Positions 48,326 to 59,336 are shown, counted from the stretch's first letter. The stretch is 64,000 bases of DNA from CAZQFV01 sp964592645 (GCA_964592645.1 CAZQFV010000001.1:124001-188000), one strand, 5' to 3'. Translations and numbers: made by a program. Notes: generated by a model not told the origin, from the sequence alone.

Positions 48326-49635
48326 GGTTTGACGCCGGGGATGGGGGCGGTGACATAGACGGCGCGGAACTCCTGGACCAGGTCCAGCAGGGTCGCGCCG
48401 TCCTGGCCGCCGACGATATAGAGGTAGTCGCCCAGGCCGGCCAGGGTGGCGCCCTGGTGCAGGCCGGCGGGGGAGGGCGGGATCGTCTGCCAGATCGTGG
48501 TCTTGAGGTTGTACTGCCAGAGCTGCGGGGCGGCGGCGCCCTCCGGCTCGGCCAGGACATAGACAAAGTCCTCGCGCAGCAGGGCGGCCTGGACGCGGCC
48601 CAGGGAGACGTGGGTCAGGGGCTGGGGGTTCATCGTGGTCAGCGCGGGGTAGTAGTCGACGACGGCGTTGAGCGCGCCGTCGGCGTTGACGCCGCCGATG
48701 AGCATGATATGGTTGGCGACGGTCAGGGCGCCGGCATAGCCGCAGGGGAAGGGCAGCCGGCCGACGACCTGCCATTTGTCCGTCTCCGGCGCGTAGCGGA
48801 GCACCTCGTCGCGGTACCGGGCGCCGTCCCATCCGCCCAGGAGAAAGAGTTTGCCCTCGAAAGAGGCCAGGGCGTAGGCACTGATCGCCCAGGGGAGCCG
48901 CGCCGCCGTGGTCCACTGGTTGCGCTCCACCAGGTAGACCTCGGTGAGGTCCGTCGGCCGGCCCTGGGCGTCGCGCCCGCCGGGGATATAGATGTGCCCG
49001 GCTACCGCGGCCGCCTGGGCGTCGGTGACGGCGGTCGGCTTATCGGCCAGCGGGGTCCAGGCGTTCGGGAGTGGGTCGAAGCGCAGGGTGGCCGCGCTGG
49101 CTCCCTGGGCGTCCAGTCCGCCGCTGGCGTACAGCGCATCCTGGAAGGGGACCACGATCATGCCGCGGCGCGGAACGGGCAGCGGGGCGCGCGTGGTCCA
49201 GCGCTCCGCCGGGGAGATCGTCGCCGGCAGCGGGGATGGCGTGGGCCTGTGCAGGAGGAGAGGCCCGCCGAGGCTGATGGCCAGGGAGGCCAGCAGGATG
49301 AGGACGCTGGTGACGAGCAGCCAGCGCGACAGGCGCGATACGGCCGGCCGTGGGGAGACCCCGGCGGCCGGGGGAGTGGCCGCCGTTTCGGCCGGGGCCG
49401 GGTTTGGCGCCTCTGGGGTGGGCGGCTCCAGGGACACCCAGCCCTGGCGGACGGCCAGGAGGGAAGCCTCGGTGCGCGAGGCCACGCCCAGCTTGGCAAA
49501 GATGTTGCGCAGGTGGACCTTGACCGTGTTGGTGCTGATCACCAGGTCGCGGGCGATCTGATCGTTGGTCAGCCCGCGGGCGACCAGGCGCAGGACCTCC
49601 ATCTCGCGTTCGCTCAACGGCTGTGGTTCCGCCAT
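48322..49635 (-). CDS. Membrane LuxR-type regulator with Kelch sensor domain
   Basis: A 437-residue protein with an unusual order: an N-terminal LuxR/GerE helix-turn-helix (LSEREMEVLRLVARGLTNDQIARDLVIS, TVKVHLRNIFAKLGVASR; residues 1-65), a Pro/Ala-rich linker, one transmembrane helix (~108-130, WLLVTSVLILLASLAISLGG), then an extracellular Kelch-type beta propeller (ALYASGGLDAQG, HIYIPGGRDAQG, LFLLGGWDGARY, IMLIGGVNADG, YLYIVGGQDG). This gives a one-protein signal path from outside to DNA, analogous to ToxR-type regulators. Ligand and targets are unknown. Confidence 0.88.
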   Translation of the reverse strand: MAEPQPLSEREMEVLRLVARGLTNDQIARDLVISTNTVKVHLRNIFAKLGVASRTEASLLAVRQGWVSLEPPTPEAPNPAPAETAATPPAAGVSPRPAVSRLSRWLLVTSVLILLASLAISLGGPLLLHRPTPSPLPATISPAERWTTRAPLPVPRRGMIVVPFQDALYASGGLDAQGASAATLRFDPLPNAWTPLADKPTAVTDAQAAAVAGHIYIPGGRDAQGRPTDLTEVYLVERNQWTTAARLPWAISAYALASFEGKLFLLGGWDGARYRDEVLRYAPETDKWQVVGRLPFPCGYAGALTVANHIMLIGGVNADGALNAVVDYYPALTTMNPQPLTHVSLGRVQAALLREDFVYVLAEPEGAAAPQLWQYNLKTTIWQTIPPSPAGLHQGATLAGLGDYLYIVGGQDGATLLDLVQEFRAVYVTAPIPGVKP

Positions 49636-49658
49636 GCAATGCGTTCCTCCGTGCGGTG

Positions 49659-49664
49659 ATTATA
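49659..49664 (-). promoter_or_regulatory. Extended -10 promoter for the LuxR-Kelch gene
   Basis: TGGTATAAT on the minus strand, 23 bp before the start, with a poor -35. The bases after it (TATAATCACCGCACGGAG) closely match those after the -10 at 53769. Confidence 0.55.
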
Positions 49665-49692
49665 CCACAAAAACGTTCAAATGTTGGAATCG

Positions 49693-50493
49693 TCAGCTCT
49701 GATGGAGGAGAGGTACGGGCCGGCCGAGCAGCCGCGACATGATCGGCGCCAGGGTGTGGGGGTCGCCGCTGGTGTAGTAGACCTCCTGGCTGGGGGCCTG
49801 GCGCGGGGCGGCCAGGCCGCGCTCCAGGAGGACCTGCTGCACGCGCCGGGCGACGGCGGGGCCGGTGTCGATGAGGGTGACCTGCGGGCCCATGACCTGG
49901 GCGATGGCCGGCCGCAGGAAGGGGTAGTGGGTGGAGCCGAGGACCAGCGTATCGATCCCCATTTCCAGGAAGGGGGCCAGCAGGGAGCGCAGCCAGGCCA
50001 ACGTCTCGGGGGTATCGAGCTGGCCGCTTTCCACCCGCTCAACCAGGCCCCGGCCGGGGAGGGTCAGGACGGTGACATCCTGGGCATAGCGCCGCAGGAG
50101 GCTGGCGAAGCGGTCGCCGTGCAGGGTGACGGTGGTAGCCAGGACGCCGATCCGGCGGTTGCGGGTTGCGGCGACGGCCGGCTTGACCGCCGGCTCCATG
50201 CCGACGATGGGCACCTCGGGGTAGCGAGCGCGCAGGGCGTCCAGGGCGGCGATCGAGGCGGTGTTGCAGGCCACGGTGAGCAGCTTGGCCCCCTGGGACA
50301 GCAGAAAGTCGGCGATGTGGAAGGCTCGCCGGCGCACATACGCCGCGGACCGGGAACCGTAGGGGCAGTGGGCGCTGTCGGCAAAGTAGAGGAGGTTCTC
50401 GTGGGGCAGGAGGGCGCGCACCTCGCGCAGGACGGAGAGGCCGCCCATGCCGGAATCGAACAGGCCGCAGGGACCGGAGGGAGTGATCGGCAT
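49693..50493 (-). CDS. murI: Glutamate racemase with Ser in place of the second catalytic Cys
   Basis: A 266-residue MurI: FDSGMGGLSVLREV, FADSAHCPYG, the first catalytic Cys in VACNTAS (residue 76), GVLATTVT and GSTHYPFL. In characterised racemases the last motif is GCTHYP, whose Cys is the second catalytic base; here it is Ser (residue 187, codon TCC). Glutamate racemase supplies D-glutamate for peptidoglycan. The change may lower activity or shift stereospecificity. It starts 4 bp after the murA stop, so both cell-wall genes share a transcript. Confidence 0.88.
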   Translation of the reverse strand: MPITPSGPCGLFDSGMGGLSVLREVRALLPHENLLYFADSAHCPYGSRSAAYVRRRAFHIADFLLSQGAKLLTVACNTASIAALDALRARYPEVPIVGMEPAVKPAVAATRNRRIGVLATTVTLHGDRFASLLRRYAQDVTVLTLPGRGLVERVESGQLDTPETLAWLRSLLAPFLEMGIDTLVLGSTHYPFLRPAIAQVMGPQVTLIDTGPAVARRVQQVLLERGLAAPRQAPSQEVYYTSGDPHTLAPIMSRLLGRPVPLLHQS

Positions 50494-50497
50494 AGGA

Positions 50498-51805
50498 TCA
50501 GCAGGCCTCGCGCGTGATATGGGCGCCCAGGGACCGCAGGCGCTCCTCCAGCTTCTCGTAGCCCCGGTCGATCTGGCGGATGTTGCGGATCGTGCTGGTG
50601 CCCTCGGCGCAGAGGGCGGCGATGACCAGGGCCATGCCGGCGCGGATGTCGGGGCTCATCATCTCTTCGCCGTGCAGCTTGGTCGGGCCGACGACGACGG
50701 CGCGGTGCGGGTCGCAGAGGATGATTCGGGCCCCCATGGCGATCAGCTTGTCCACAAAGTAGAGGCGGCTCTCGAACATCTTTTCGTGGATGAGCACGGT
50801 CCCGCGGGACTGGGTGGCCAGGACAACGGCGATGCTGACCATATCGGCGGGAAAGGCCGGCCAGGGGCCGTCGTCGATCTTGGGGATGCTTCCCCCAACA
50901 TCGTCGACTACCCGCAGTTCTTGCCGGCCGGGCACAAAGATGTCCGGGCCGTGTACTTCCCAGGCGATCCCCAGCCGGCCGAGGGTCACCGCGGCCATAC
51001 GCAGGTGGGCGGGGCCGGCGTCGCGGATCCATAGGTCGCTGCCCGTGGCGGCGGCCATGCCGATGAAGCTGCCTACCTCGATATGGTCCGGGCCGATGGT
51101 GAACTCGCCCCCGTGCAAGTGGTCCACCCCGGCGATGTGCAGTTGGTTGCTGCCGATGCCGGTGATGCGGGCGCCCAGGGTGTTGAGCATATGGCAGAGG
51201 TCCTGGACATGGGGTTCCGAGGCCGCGTTGGTCAGAATGGTGTTCCCCCGGGCGGTGACGGCAGCCATGATGGCGTTCTCGGTGGCCGTGACGCTGGCCT
51301 CGTCGAGAAAGATGTCGTTGCCGCGCAGCCCCTGGGGGGCGTTCAAGGTATAGCGGTAGTGATTGGTATCGAACGTGGCGCCCAGGGCGCCGAGGGCCAA
51401 GAAGTGGGTGTCCACGCGGCGCCGGCCGATGATATCTCCGCCGGGGGGGGGCAGCTCGACATGGCCGCAGCGGGCCAGGAGGGGGCCGGCCAGGAGGATA
51501 GAGGCGCGGATCTGCCGGCAGACCTCGGGGTCCAGGGCCGCCTTGTGCACATCGCCGGCCGTCAGGGCCCAGTCGTGCTTGCCCAGGCGCTCGATCTGCA
51601 CGCCGAGGTCGGCGAGCAGATAGCCCATGGCCTGGACATCTTCGATGTGGGGGATGTTGTGCAGCACGACCCGCTCGTCGGTGAGCAGGGCCGCCGCCAG
51701 GATGGGCAAGGCGGCATTCTTGTTGCCGGCCGGCCGGATCTCCCCGCTCAATTGGTGGCGGCCTTGGATCACGAAACGCTCATTGACTGGCGCTTTTTTT
51801 CCCAT
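50498..51805 (-). CDS. murA: UDP-GlcNAc 1-carboxyvinyltransferase with Asp at the catalytic Cys position
   Basis: A 435-residue MurA, the first committed enzyme of peptidoglycan synthesis. Motifs: GNKNAALPILAAALL with the substrate-binding Lys 29, RVDTHFLALGALGA, SVTATEN, PAFPADMVS and FESRLYFVDKL. The catalytic loop reads PPPGGDIIGRRRVD, with Asp 124 where E. coli MurA has Cys115. That natural substitution keeps activity but gives fosfomycin resistance in other bacteria. The ATG at 51805 is preferred over one 12 bp upstream because GGAGG lies six bases before it. Confidence 0.93.
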   Translation of the reverse strand: MGKKAPVNERFVIQGRHQLSGEIRPAGNKNAALPILAAALLTDERVVLHNIPHIEDVQAMGYLLADLGVQIERLGKHDWALTAGDVHKAALDPEVCRQIRASILLAGPLLARCGHVELPPPGGDIIGRRRVDTHFLALGALGATFDTNHYRYTLNAPQGLRGNDIFLDEASVTATENAIMAAVTARGNTILTNAASEPHVQDLCHMLNTLGARITGIGSNQLHIAGVDHLHGGEFTIGPDHIEVGSFIGMAAATGSDLWIRDAGPAHLRMAAVTLGRLGIAWEVHGPDIFVPGRQELRVVDDVGGSIPKIDDGPWPAFPADMVSIAVVLATQSRGTVLIHEKMFESRLYFVDKLIAMGARIILCDPHRAVVVGPTKLHGEEMMSPDIRAGMALVIAALCAEGTSTIRNIRQIDRGYEKLEERLRSLGAHITREAC

Positions 51806-51860
51806 CGTTTCCTCCAAGACGGAGTCGGGCCTGTCGAGGCCCGCCTGCTCTTTCCGAAGC

Positions 51861-51866
51861 AGTATA
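51861..51866 (-). promoter_or_regulatory. Extended -10 promoter for murA-murI
   Basis: TGCTATACT on the minus strand with no clear -35, 55 bp before the murA start. Confidence 0.45.
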
Positions 51867-51980
51867 GCACCGCTGCCGCGGAGGGATCGGGCGTGAACCC
51901 TACGCCTCCCCTACGCCGCCGGGCCCCGGGGCGCCGCTGGCGCGGGCTGGTCCGGCGCCGGCGCTTCCTCGACAGCCCGC

Positions 51981-52667
51981 TCAGCCGGCAATCAGGGTTT
52001 CCAGGGCGACCGGATCAACCAGCATGATGCGCCCGTGCTCGATGCGGATCCAGCCCTGCTGGCGGAACTCGTTGAGCACCTTGGTCACCGTCTCCCGGTA
52101 GGTGCCGATCATCTCGGCCAGCTGCTGGTGGGTGTAGCGCACCGGCAGGGAGAATGGCTGCTGGCCCGGGGCGGCGTGGGCCAGTTGCAACAGCAGGGAG
52201 GCCAAGCGCTGAGGGATGTTCCGGAAGGCGAACTCGGCGAGTTTTTTCTCGGTCTCTTCCAGGCGCTGGCTGACCAACTCGATCAGGCGGCGGGAGACCC
52301 GCGGATCGGACAGCAGCATGTCCTGGATATCGCGCTTGTTGAGGGTGTAGAGTACCGACCTTTCCAGCGCTTCGGCGAACGAGTCCTGCATGCCCTGTCC
52401 CAGGAGGGCCATCTCGCCGAACGCCGCGCCGGGCTCGACGATGGCCGTGGTCAGGGCCTTGCCGTCCGGCGAGAGGCGGTACAGGCGGACGCGCCCCTCT
52501 TTCAGGAGGAAGAGGACCTCACCGCGCTCCTCGGGGGAATAGAGTAGCGCGCCGGCCTCGAACGTCGCCTGGGGCAGCCGCTGTTCCAGGGCGGCCTGCT
52601 CCTCGGCGGAGAGGTCCTGGAATAGGGCGGTGGTGTGCAGCGGGCGGGTATTTCCCAAGTGGGCCAT
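51981..52667 (-). CDS. Crp/Fnr family transcriptional regulator
   Basis: A 228-residue regulator: cyclic-nucleotide-binding fold (~15-130: LYSPEERGEVLFLLKEGRVRLYRL, GAAFGEMALLGQG), a dimer helix, and a Crp-type winged helix (RYTHQQLAEMIGTYRETVTKVLNEF). There is no N-terminal Cys cluster for an Fe-S centre, so it is not an Fnr oxygen sensor. The effector is unknown. The start at 52667 is the first with a family-like N-terminus; GAGGAG lies 11 bases upstream. Confidence 0.9.
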   Translation of the reverse strand: MAHLGNTRPLHTTALFQDLSAEEQAALEQRLPQATFEAGALLYSPEERGEVLFLLKEGRVRLYRLSPDGKALTTAIVEPGAAFGEMALLGQGMQDSFAEALERSVLYTLNKRDIQDMLLSDPRVSRRLIELVSQRLEETEKKLAEFAFRNIPQRLASLLLQLAHAAPGQQPFSLPVRYTHQQLAEMIGTYRETVTKVLNEFRQQGWIRIEHGRIMLVDPVALETLIAG

Positions 52668-52790
52668 ATCAGGGTCACTCCTCTTTGAGCCGCTGACTCC
52701 TGCACAGGTCGCCATACTACCTGGAGGCCGAAATCCGTGCGCCCCGGCTGTAGGGATCTATGCAGAGATCAGTAACCTTTCCGGGGAGCA

Positions 52791-52819
52791 ATTATAGCCG
52801 GCCTGCAGGCAAAATGCAA
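52791..52819 (-). promoter_or_regulatory. Promoter for the Crp-family gene
   Basis: On the minus strand, TTGCAT (52814-52819), 17 bp, TATAAT (52791-52796). It lies just beyond the end of the methyltransferase gene. Confidence 0.6.
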
Positions 52820-52823
52820 ACCG

Positions 52824-53735
52824 CTATCGGGAGGGGCGGCAGAAGTAGGTGCGGACGGGCCCGCGGTCGCACCGTTCGGCCAGGCGGAAGTAGGGCCAGA
52901 GAAGGTAGCGCCAGGGACGCAGGGCGGCCAGGTGGCGCAGGGCCGGGCCGAACGGGCGGGCGCCGAAGCGCTGGCGCAGGGCCAGGTCGAGGCTGAGGAT
53001 CCAGGCGCCATAGTCGCCGTAGAAGCAGCGCGTGGTCACCACCTCCAGGCCGGCGGCGGCGAGCATGGCGCGCAACTGGGTGTCGGGGAAGAGAAAGAGG
53101 TGGCGCGGGGCGTCCCAGCCGATCCAATTCCGGCCGAAGAGATGGGCGTCCCAGGAATCCAGGTTGGGGACCCCCAGGACGAGGAGGCCGGAGGGGGCCA
53201 GGGCATGGGCCAGGCGGACCAGCGCGCCGGGCGGATCGGGCAGGTGTTCCAGCACATCCCAGAGGGTGATCAGGTGGAAAGAGCGCTCGGGCAGCACGGC
53301 CTCCTCCAGGGGGAGGGCCTGGACGGCGCCCGGTCCCAACCGCTGCGCCGCCCGGGCGGCGCCGGCGGCGTGCGGCTCGATCCCGGCGACAGACCAGCCG
53401 TGGCGCTGCAGCAGCGCCAGGAAATCGCCCGTGGCGCAGCCGACATCGAGGGCCCGGCCGGGCCAGGTGGAGAGGTGCCGGCGGATCGCGTGGAGGCGGC
53501 GGGACTCGGCGCGGTGCCGCCCCAGCCGAAAGAGCCAGTTCTCGGCGCGTTCCTGGAACGCCTCGTAGTCTGCCGGGTAGTAACGCGACAGCGCTTCCTG
53601 GGAGGGCCGGGGGTCCAGGCGGACCAGCCCGCACTGCGCGCAGCGGAGGTAGGAGAAGGTGTCCTCTCCCAGGCGGTCGCGCCGGGAGAAGAGGGGCACG
53701 GCGGCGGTGTGATGGCACCACGGACAGCCAGACAT
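52824..53735 (-). CDS. Class I SAM-dependent methyltransferase with N-terminal zinc-binding motif
   Basis: A 303-residue protein: an N-terminal CxxC pair set (CPWCHH near the start, CAQCGLVRLDPRP) as in methyltransferases of sugar-modification clusters, then a Rossmann SAM domain (RALDVGCATGDFLALLQRHG, HLITLWDVLEHLPDP, LLVLGVPNLDSWDAHLFGRNW). The target is unknown. The start at 53735 follows CAGGAG; the far longer open frame upstream runs through the divergent ROK gene and is not coding. Confidence 0.88.
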   Translation of the reverse strand: MSGCPWCHHTAAVPLFSRRDRLGEDTFSYLRCAQCGLVRLDPRPSQEALSRYYPADYEAFQERAENWLFRLGRHRAESRRLHAIRRHLSTWPGRALDVGCATGDFLALLQRHGWSVAGIEPHAAGAARAAQRLGPGAVQALPLEEAVLPERSFHLITLWDVLEHLPDPPGALVRLAHALAPSGLLVLGVPNLDSWDAHLFGRNWIGWDAPRHLFLFPDTQLRAMLAAAGLEVVTTRCFYGDYGAWILSLDLALRQRFGARPFGPALRHLAALRPWRYLLWPYFRLAERCDRGPVRTYFCRPSR

Positions 53736-53768
53736 AGCGCTCCTGCGGGAATCGTTCTCCGTGCGGCG

Positions 53769-53797
53769 ATTATAGCCGCAAAACACCTTCTGCGCAA
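53769..53797 (-). promoter_or_regulatory. Promoter for the methyltransferase gene
   Basis: On the minus strand, TTGCGC (53792-53797), 17 bp, TATAAT (53769-53774), 33 bp before the start. Confidence 0.7.
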
Positions 53798-53840
53798 CGG
53801 GGCCTTCCCGAAAACTATCATAATTACCGCCAGGGCACGG

Positions 53841-53890
53841 AGGCCCCAAGGCCAGGAAGGCCGGACCCAAAGGCTTCGTGTCTTTGGGCC
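53841..53890. repeat. Decayed copy of the ACCACAAAGACACC-type repeat
   Basis: AGGCCCCAAGGCCAGGAAG pairs imperfectly with CTTCGTGTCTTTGGGCCT and is followed by a T tract. It sits between two divergent genes, so it cannot be terminating either of them. Confidence 0.55.
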
Positions 53891-53908
53891 TTTCGTTTTT
53901 TGGCGAGG

Positions 53909-53937
53909 TTGCGCAGCTCGGGGCGGTGTAGTACAAT
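53909..53937 (+). promoter_or_regulatory. Promoter for the ROK kinase-rel-ccm genes
   Basis: TTGCGC (53909-53914), 17 bp, TACAAT (53932-53937), 62 bp before ATG 54000. Confidence 0.65.
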
Positions 53938-53999
53938 GGGGAAGCCGCCGTGGATTTGTCCGGCCGCAGGTTTTCTCCTGGAGAGAGAAGGAGGCGGTG

Positions 54000-55013
54000 A
54001 TGGCACGGAAGAGCGTTGCGCGGGAGGTCGGTTCGCTGCTGGGGATGGGGGGCTACCTGCTGGGGGTGGATATCGGCGGTTACGGCTTGCAGGTGGCCCT
54101 GGCGGATGTCCACGGCCAGGTGCTGCAGACCAGGCAGCAGGCCCTGAATCGCGGCACCCCGGCCGCGCAGGTTGTGGAGGAGTCCCTGGCGATGGCCCGG
54201 GGACTGCTGCGGGAGGGGGGCGTGCGCACGGAGCAGTTGCTCCGTGTCGGCATCGGCTTTGCCGGCCCGGTGGACGTGCTGCAGGGGGAGACGATCCTTT
54301 CGCACCGCATGCCCGGCTGGGAGCGCTACCCGCTGCGCCAGGTCTTTGCCGAGGCTCTGGACGTGACCGCCCTGGTGGACAACGACGCCCGGGTGATCGC
54401 CCTGGGCGAGGCTTTTTTTGGCGCCGGCCGTGGGGTGCGCAACCTCTTTTACGTCCATCTGAGCAGCGGCGTCGGCGGGGGGCTGGTGGTGGACGGCCAA
54501 CTCTACCGCGGGGCCACTACCACGGCCGGCGAGATCGGCCACACCCTGGTTCTGGAGGGCGGGCCGCTGTGTTCCTGCGGCCGGATGGGCCACCTGGAGG
54601 CCCTGGTCGCGGCCCCGGCGCTGATCGCGCGGGCCCGCGAGCTGTCGCGCGCCGACCCGGCGGCGCTGGAGGACCGCGCCCGGGGCGATCCGCAGGGGCT
54701 GCGCCTGCACCACGTCGTCGAGGCCGCCCGGGAAGGGCACGGCCCCTCCCGCCAGGTGCTGCGCGAGGCGGCCCACTACCTGGCGCTGGCCGTGGCCAAC
54801 CTGATCAACTTGCTCAACCCGGAGCTGGTGGTGCTGGGAGGCATCGTTGCCCGCCTGGGCGGGGAGGATTTGATCGGGCCGCTGCGCGAGGAGGTCCAGT
54901 CCCTGGCGATGGCCGTTCCGGGCCAGGCGGCGCGCATCGTCCCCGGCAGCCTCGGCGAGACCGCGGTGGTCGTGGGGGCGATGGCCCTGGCCCTCCAGAG
55001 CCTGGAGGAGTGA
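54000..55013 (+). CDS. ROK family sugar kinase/regulator-type protein
   Basis: A 337-residue ROK protein: GVDIGGYGLQVALADVHGQVL (phosphate-binding loop), GIGFAGPVDVLQGE, VDNDARVIALGEAFFGAGRG (with the catalytic Asp in DNDA), and the zinc motif region GEIGHTLVLEGGPLCSCGRMGHLE. There is no N-terminal HTH, so it is a kinase-type rather than an NagC/XylR-type repressor. Glucose or another hexose is the likely substrate. It is 48 bp upstream of relA/spoT. Confidence 0.9.
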   Translation: MARKSVAREVGSLLGMGGYLLGVDIGGYGLQVALADVHGQVLQTRQQALNRGTPAAQVVEESLAMARGLLREGGVRTEQLLRVGIGFAGPVDVLQGETILSHRMPGWERYPLRQVFAEALDVTALVDNDARVIALGEAFFGAGRGVRNLFYVHLSSGVGGGLVVDGQLYRGATTTAGEIGHTLVLEGGPLCSCGRMGHLEALVAAPALIARARELSRADPAALEDRARGDPQGLRLHHVVEAAREGHGPSRQVLREAAHYLALAVANLINLLNPELVVLGGIVARLGGEDLIGPLREEVQSLAMAVPGQAARIVPGSLGETAVVVGAMALALQSLEE

Positions 55014-55061
55014 GGTTGGGGCCGGGAGGCCGGCAGCGGGCCTTTTGGAGGGTTGTGACGG

Positions 55062-57322
<2,261 letters not shown>

Positions 57323-57326
<4 letters not shown>

Positions 57327-57955
57327 GCGCGATGTACCGGGTGGAACTACAGAACGTCAACAAGCGCTACGGCCAGCGGCGCGTCTTGCGCAAGGTCCAG
57401 GCGGAAGTGAGCAGCGGGCAAGTATTGGTGATCGCCGGCCGCAACGGGGCGGGCAAATCGACCCTGCTGCGCATCGTCGCCGGCCTGTCGCGGCCGACGA
57501 GCGGGCAGGTGCGCTTTTTCCGGGAGGGACGGGCCCTGCCGGCGGAGGAGCGCCGCCGCCTGACGGGGCTGGTGGCGGTGGACGTGGCCCTCTACGGCGA
57601 GTTGACGGCCTGGGAGAACCTCTCCTTCTTCGCCCGGGTGCGCGGCCGGCGGCTCACGGCGGAGGAGGGCGAGGCGCTGCTGGCGACGGTGGGGCTGGCC
57701 GGCCGGGCCGCGGACCTGGTGCAGGCCTACTCTTCGGGGATGCGCCAGCGCCTGAAGTACGCCTGCGCCCTACTGCACGGGCCGCCGTTCCTGCTCCTGG
57801 ATGAGCCCGGCTCGAACCTGGACGAGGCCGGCCGGACCATGGTAGAAGGGATCATCGCCCGGCAGCGCGAGCGCGGCCTGGTGGTGCTGGCGACGAACGA
57901 GCCGCGTGAGGTGGCCTATGGGGACGTGGTGCTGCGCCTGGAGGAGGAGGGATGA
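57323..57955 (+). CDS. ccmA: Heme exporter ATP-binding protein CcmA-like
   Basis: A 210-residue ABC ATPase with Walker A GRNGAGKST, signature YSSGMRQRL and Walker B LLLDEPGSNLD, with CcmA-type features (short domain, VAVDVALYGELTAWENLSFFARV). It starts with GTG overlapping the rel stop (GTGA); an ATG at 57332 is the alternative. With CcmB, CcmC and CcmD it makes the complex that loads heme for cytochrome c maturation. Confidence 0.85.
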
Positions 57956-58632
57956 GCGAATTCCGGGCTTGGCTGGGCGCGGCCTGGGCGGTCTGCGTGA
58001 AGGACATTCGGGCCGAGTTCCGCACGCGCTATGCCCTCAGCGCCATCGGCCTCTTTGCCCTCACCACGTTGACGGTGGTGAGCTTTGCCTTGGGCCCGTA
58101 TGGGTTGGAGCAAGACCTGTTGGCGGCGCTGCTGTGGGTGGTGCTCTTTTTCGCGGCCATGGCCGGCCTGTCGCGTTCCTTTGTCCACGAGGAAGAGTCG
58201 CACACCGCGCCGGCCCTGCGCTTGGCCGCGCCGCCGGGAGCGGTCTACCTGGGCAAATACCTGTTCAACTTGGGACTCCTCCTGCTGTTGGAAGCGCTGG
58301 TGGTGCCGCTCTTTATCGTAATGATGGGGCTGCAGGTGGGACGGCCGGGCCTGTTCGCGCTGGTGCTGCTGCTGGGCAACCTGGGGTTGGCCGGCGCGAC
58401 GACGGTGATTGCCGCCATGGTGGCGCAGGCCGGCTCCCGGGGGGCGCTCTTCACCGTGCTCTCTTTCCCCCTGCTCCTGCCGCTGCTCATCAGCGCCATC
58501 TCGGGGACCCAGGCGACACTGGCCCCGGGGGACGTGGCCGGCGCCTGGGGCCCGGCGCAGGTGCTGTTGGCCTACGCCGTGGCCATGGTAACGGTGGCGC
58601 TGATGCTGTTCCCCGTAATATGGACGGAATGA
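57952..58632 (+). CDS. ccmB: Heme exporter permease CcmB
   Basis: A 226-residue membrane protein with six hydrophobic segments and the CcmB N-terminus (AVCVKDIRAEFRTRYALSAIGLFALTTL) plus SFVHEEESHTAPALRLAAPPGAVYLGKYLFN. It overlaps ccmA by 4 nt (ATGA). Confidence 0.9.
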   Translation: MSEFRAWLGAAWAVCVKDIRAEFRTRYALSAIGLFALTTLTVVSFALGPYGLEQDLLAALLWVVLFFAAMAGLSRSFVHEEESHTAPALRLAAPPGAVYLGKYLFNLGLLLLLEALVVPLFIVMMGLQVGRPGLFALVLLLGNLGLAGATTVIAAMVAQAGSRGALFTVLSFPLLLPLLISAISGTQATLAPGDVAGAWGPAQVLLAYAVAMVTVALMLFPVIWTE

Positions 58633-58664
58633 AACTTGGCAAAACGCAAGCCGGGGTGAGAACG

Positions 58665-59336
58665 ATGGACCGAGAACGTTGGGCCACAGTCGGCAAGATC
58701 GCGCTGGGGGTGTGGATGACGGCGGTGATCCTCGCCGCCTTCCTGGTGCCCAAGCCCGCGGACCAGGGGCAGGGGGGGCGCATCTTTATCTTTCACATCC
58801 CTGTAGCCTGGGTGACCGTCCTGGCCTTTCTCCTGTCGTCCGTCTACGGTATCCGTTACCTGCGGAAAAAGCAACGGATAGACGATCGGCGGGCGGTGAA
58901 CGCGGCCGGCCTGGGGGTCGTCTTCTGCCTCCTGGCGACCGTGTCGGGGGCTATCTTTGCGCGGATCGCCTGGGGGGCCTTCTGGAACTGGGATCCGCGC
59001 GAGACGACGATCTTTTTCCTGTTGCTCTTTTACGCCGCCTACTTTGGCCTGCGCGCGGCGGTGGCCGACGAAGAGCGGCGGGCCGCCTTCGGCGCCGCCT
59101 ACAATATCCTGGCCCTGGTGGTGGTGCCCTTCCTGATCTTTGTCGCCCCGCGGCTGGTGCAGGGCCTGCACCCGGACACGATCATCAACCCCCAGGAAGG
59201 CGGCGGCATGTCGCCGCTCTTCCGCGCCATCTTCTTGGCCTCCCTGGCGGGGTTCACCGGGATATTCCTGTGGGTCTATGCGCTGGCCAACCGGGCCTCG
59301 TGTATCGAGGAGCAGCTCCTGGAAGAAGCCGATTGA
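58665..59336 (+). CDS. ccmC: Heme export protein CcmC
   Basis: A 223-residue membrane protein with six segments and the tryptophan-rich heme-binding motif WGAFWNWDPRETTIF, flanked by conserved His (FIFHIPVAW). It places heme on the CcmE chaperone. ATG 58665 follows GGGGTGAG; an in-frame ATG at 58629 that overlaps the ccmB stop (ATGA) is an equally reasonable start. CcmE, CcmF, CcmG and CcmH are not in the window. Confidence 0.9.
   Translation: MDRERWATVGKIALGVWMTAVILAAFLVPKPADQGQGGRIFIFHIPVAWVTVLAFLLSSVYGIRYLRKKQRIDDRRAVNAAGLGVVFCLLATVSGAIFARIAWGAFWNWDPRETTIFFLLLFYAAYFGLRAAVADEERRAAFGAAYNILALVVVPFLIFVAPRLVQGLHPDTIINPQEGGGMSPLFRAIFLASLAGFTGIFLWVYALANRASCIEEQLLEEAD

Noticed and set aside
53736..54776. 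Long N-terminal extension of the methyltransferase
   Set aside because: It runs antisense through the ROK kinase gene and across the methyltransferase's own promoter.
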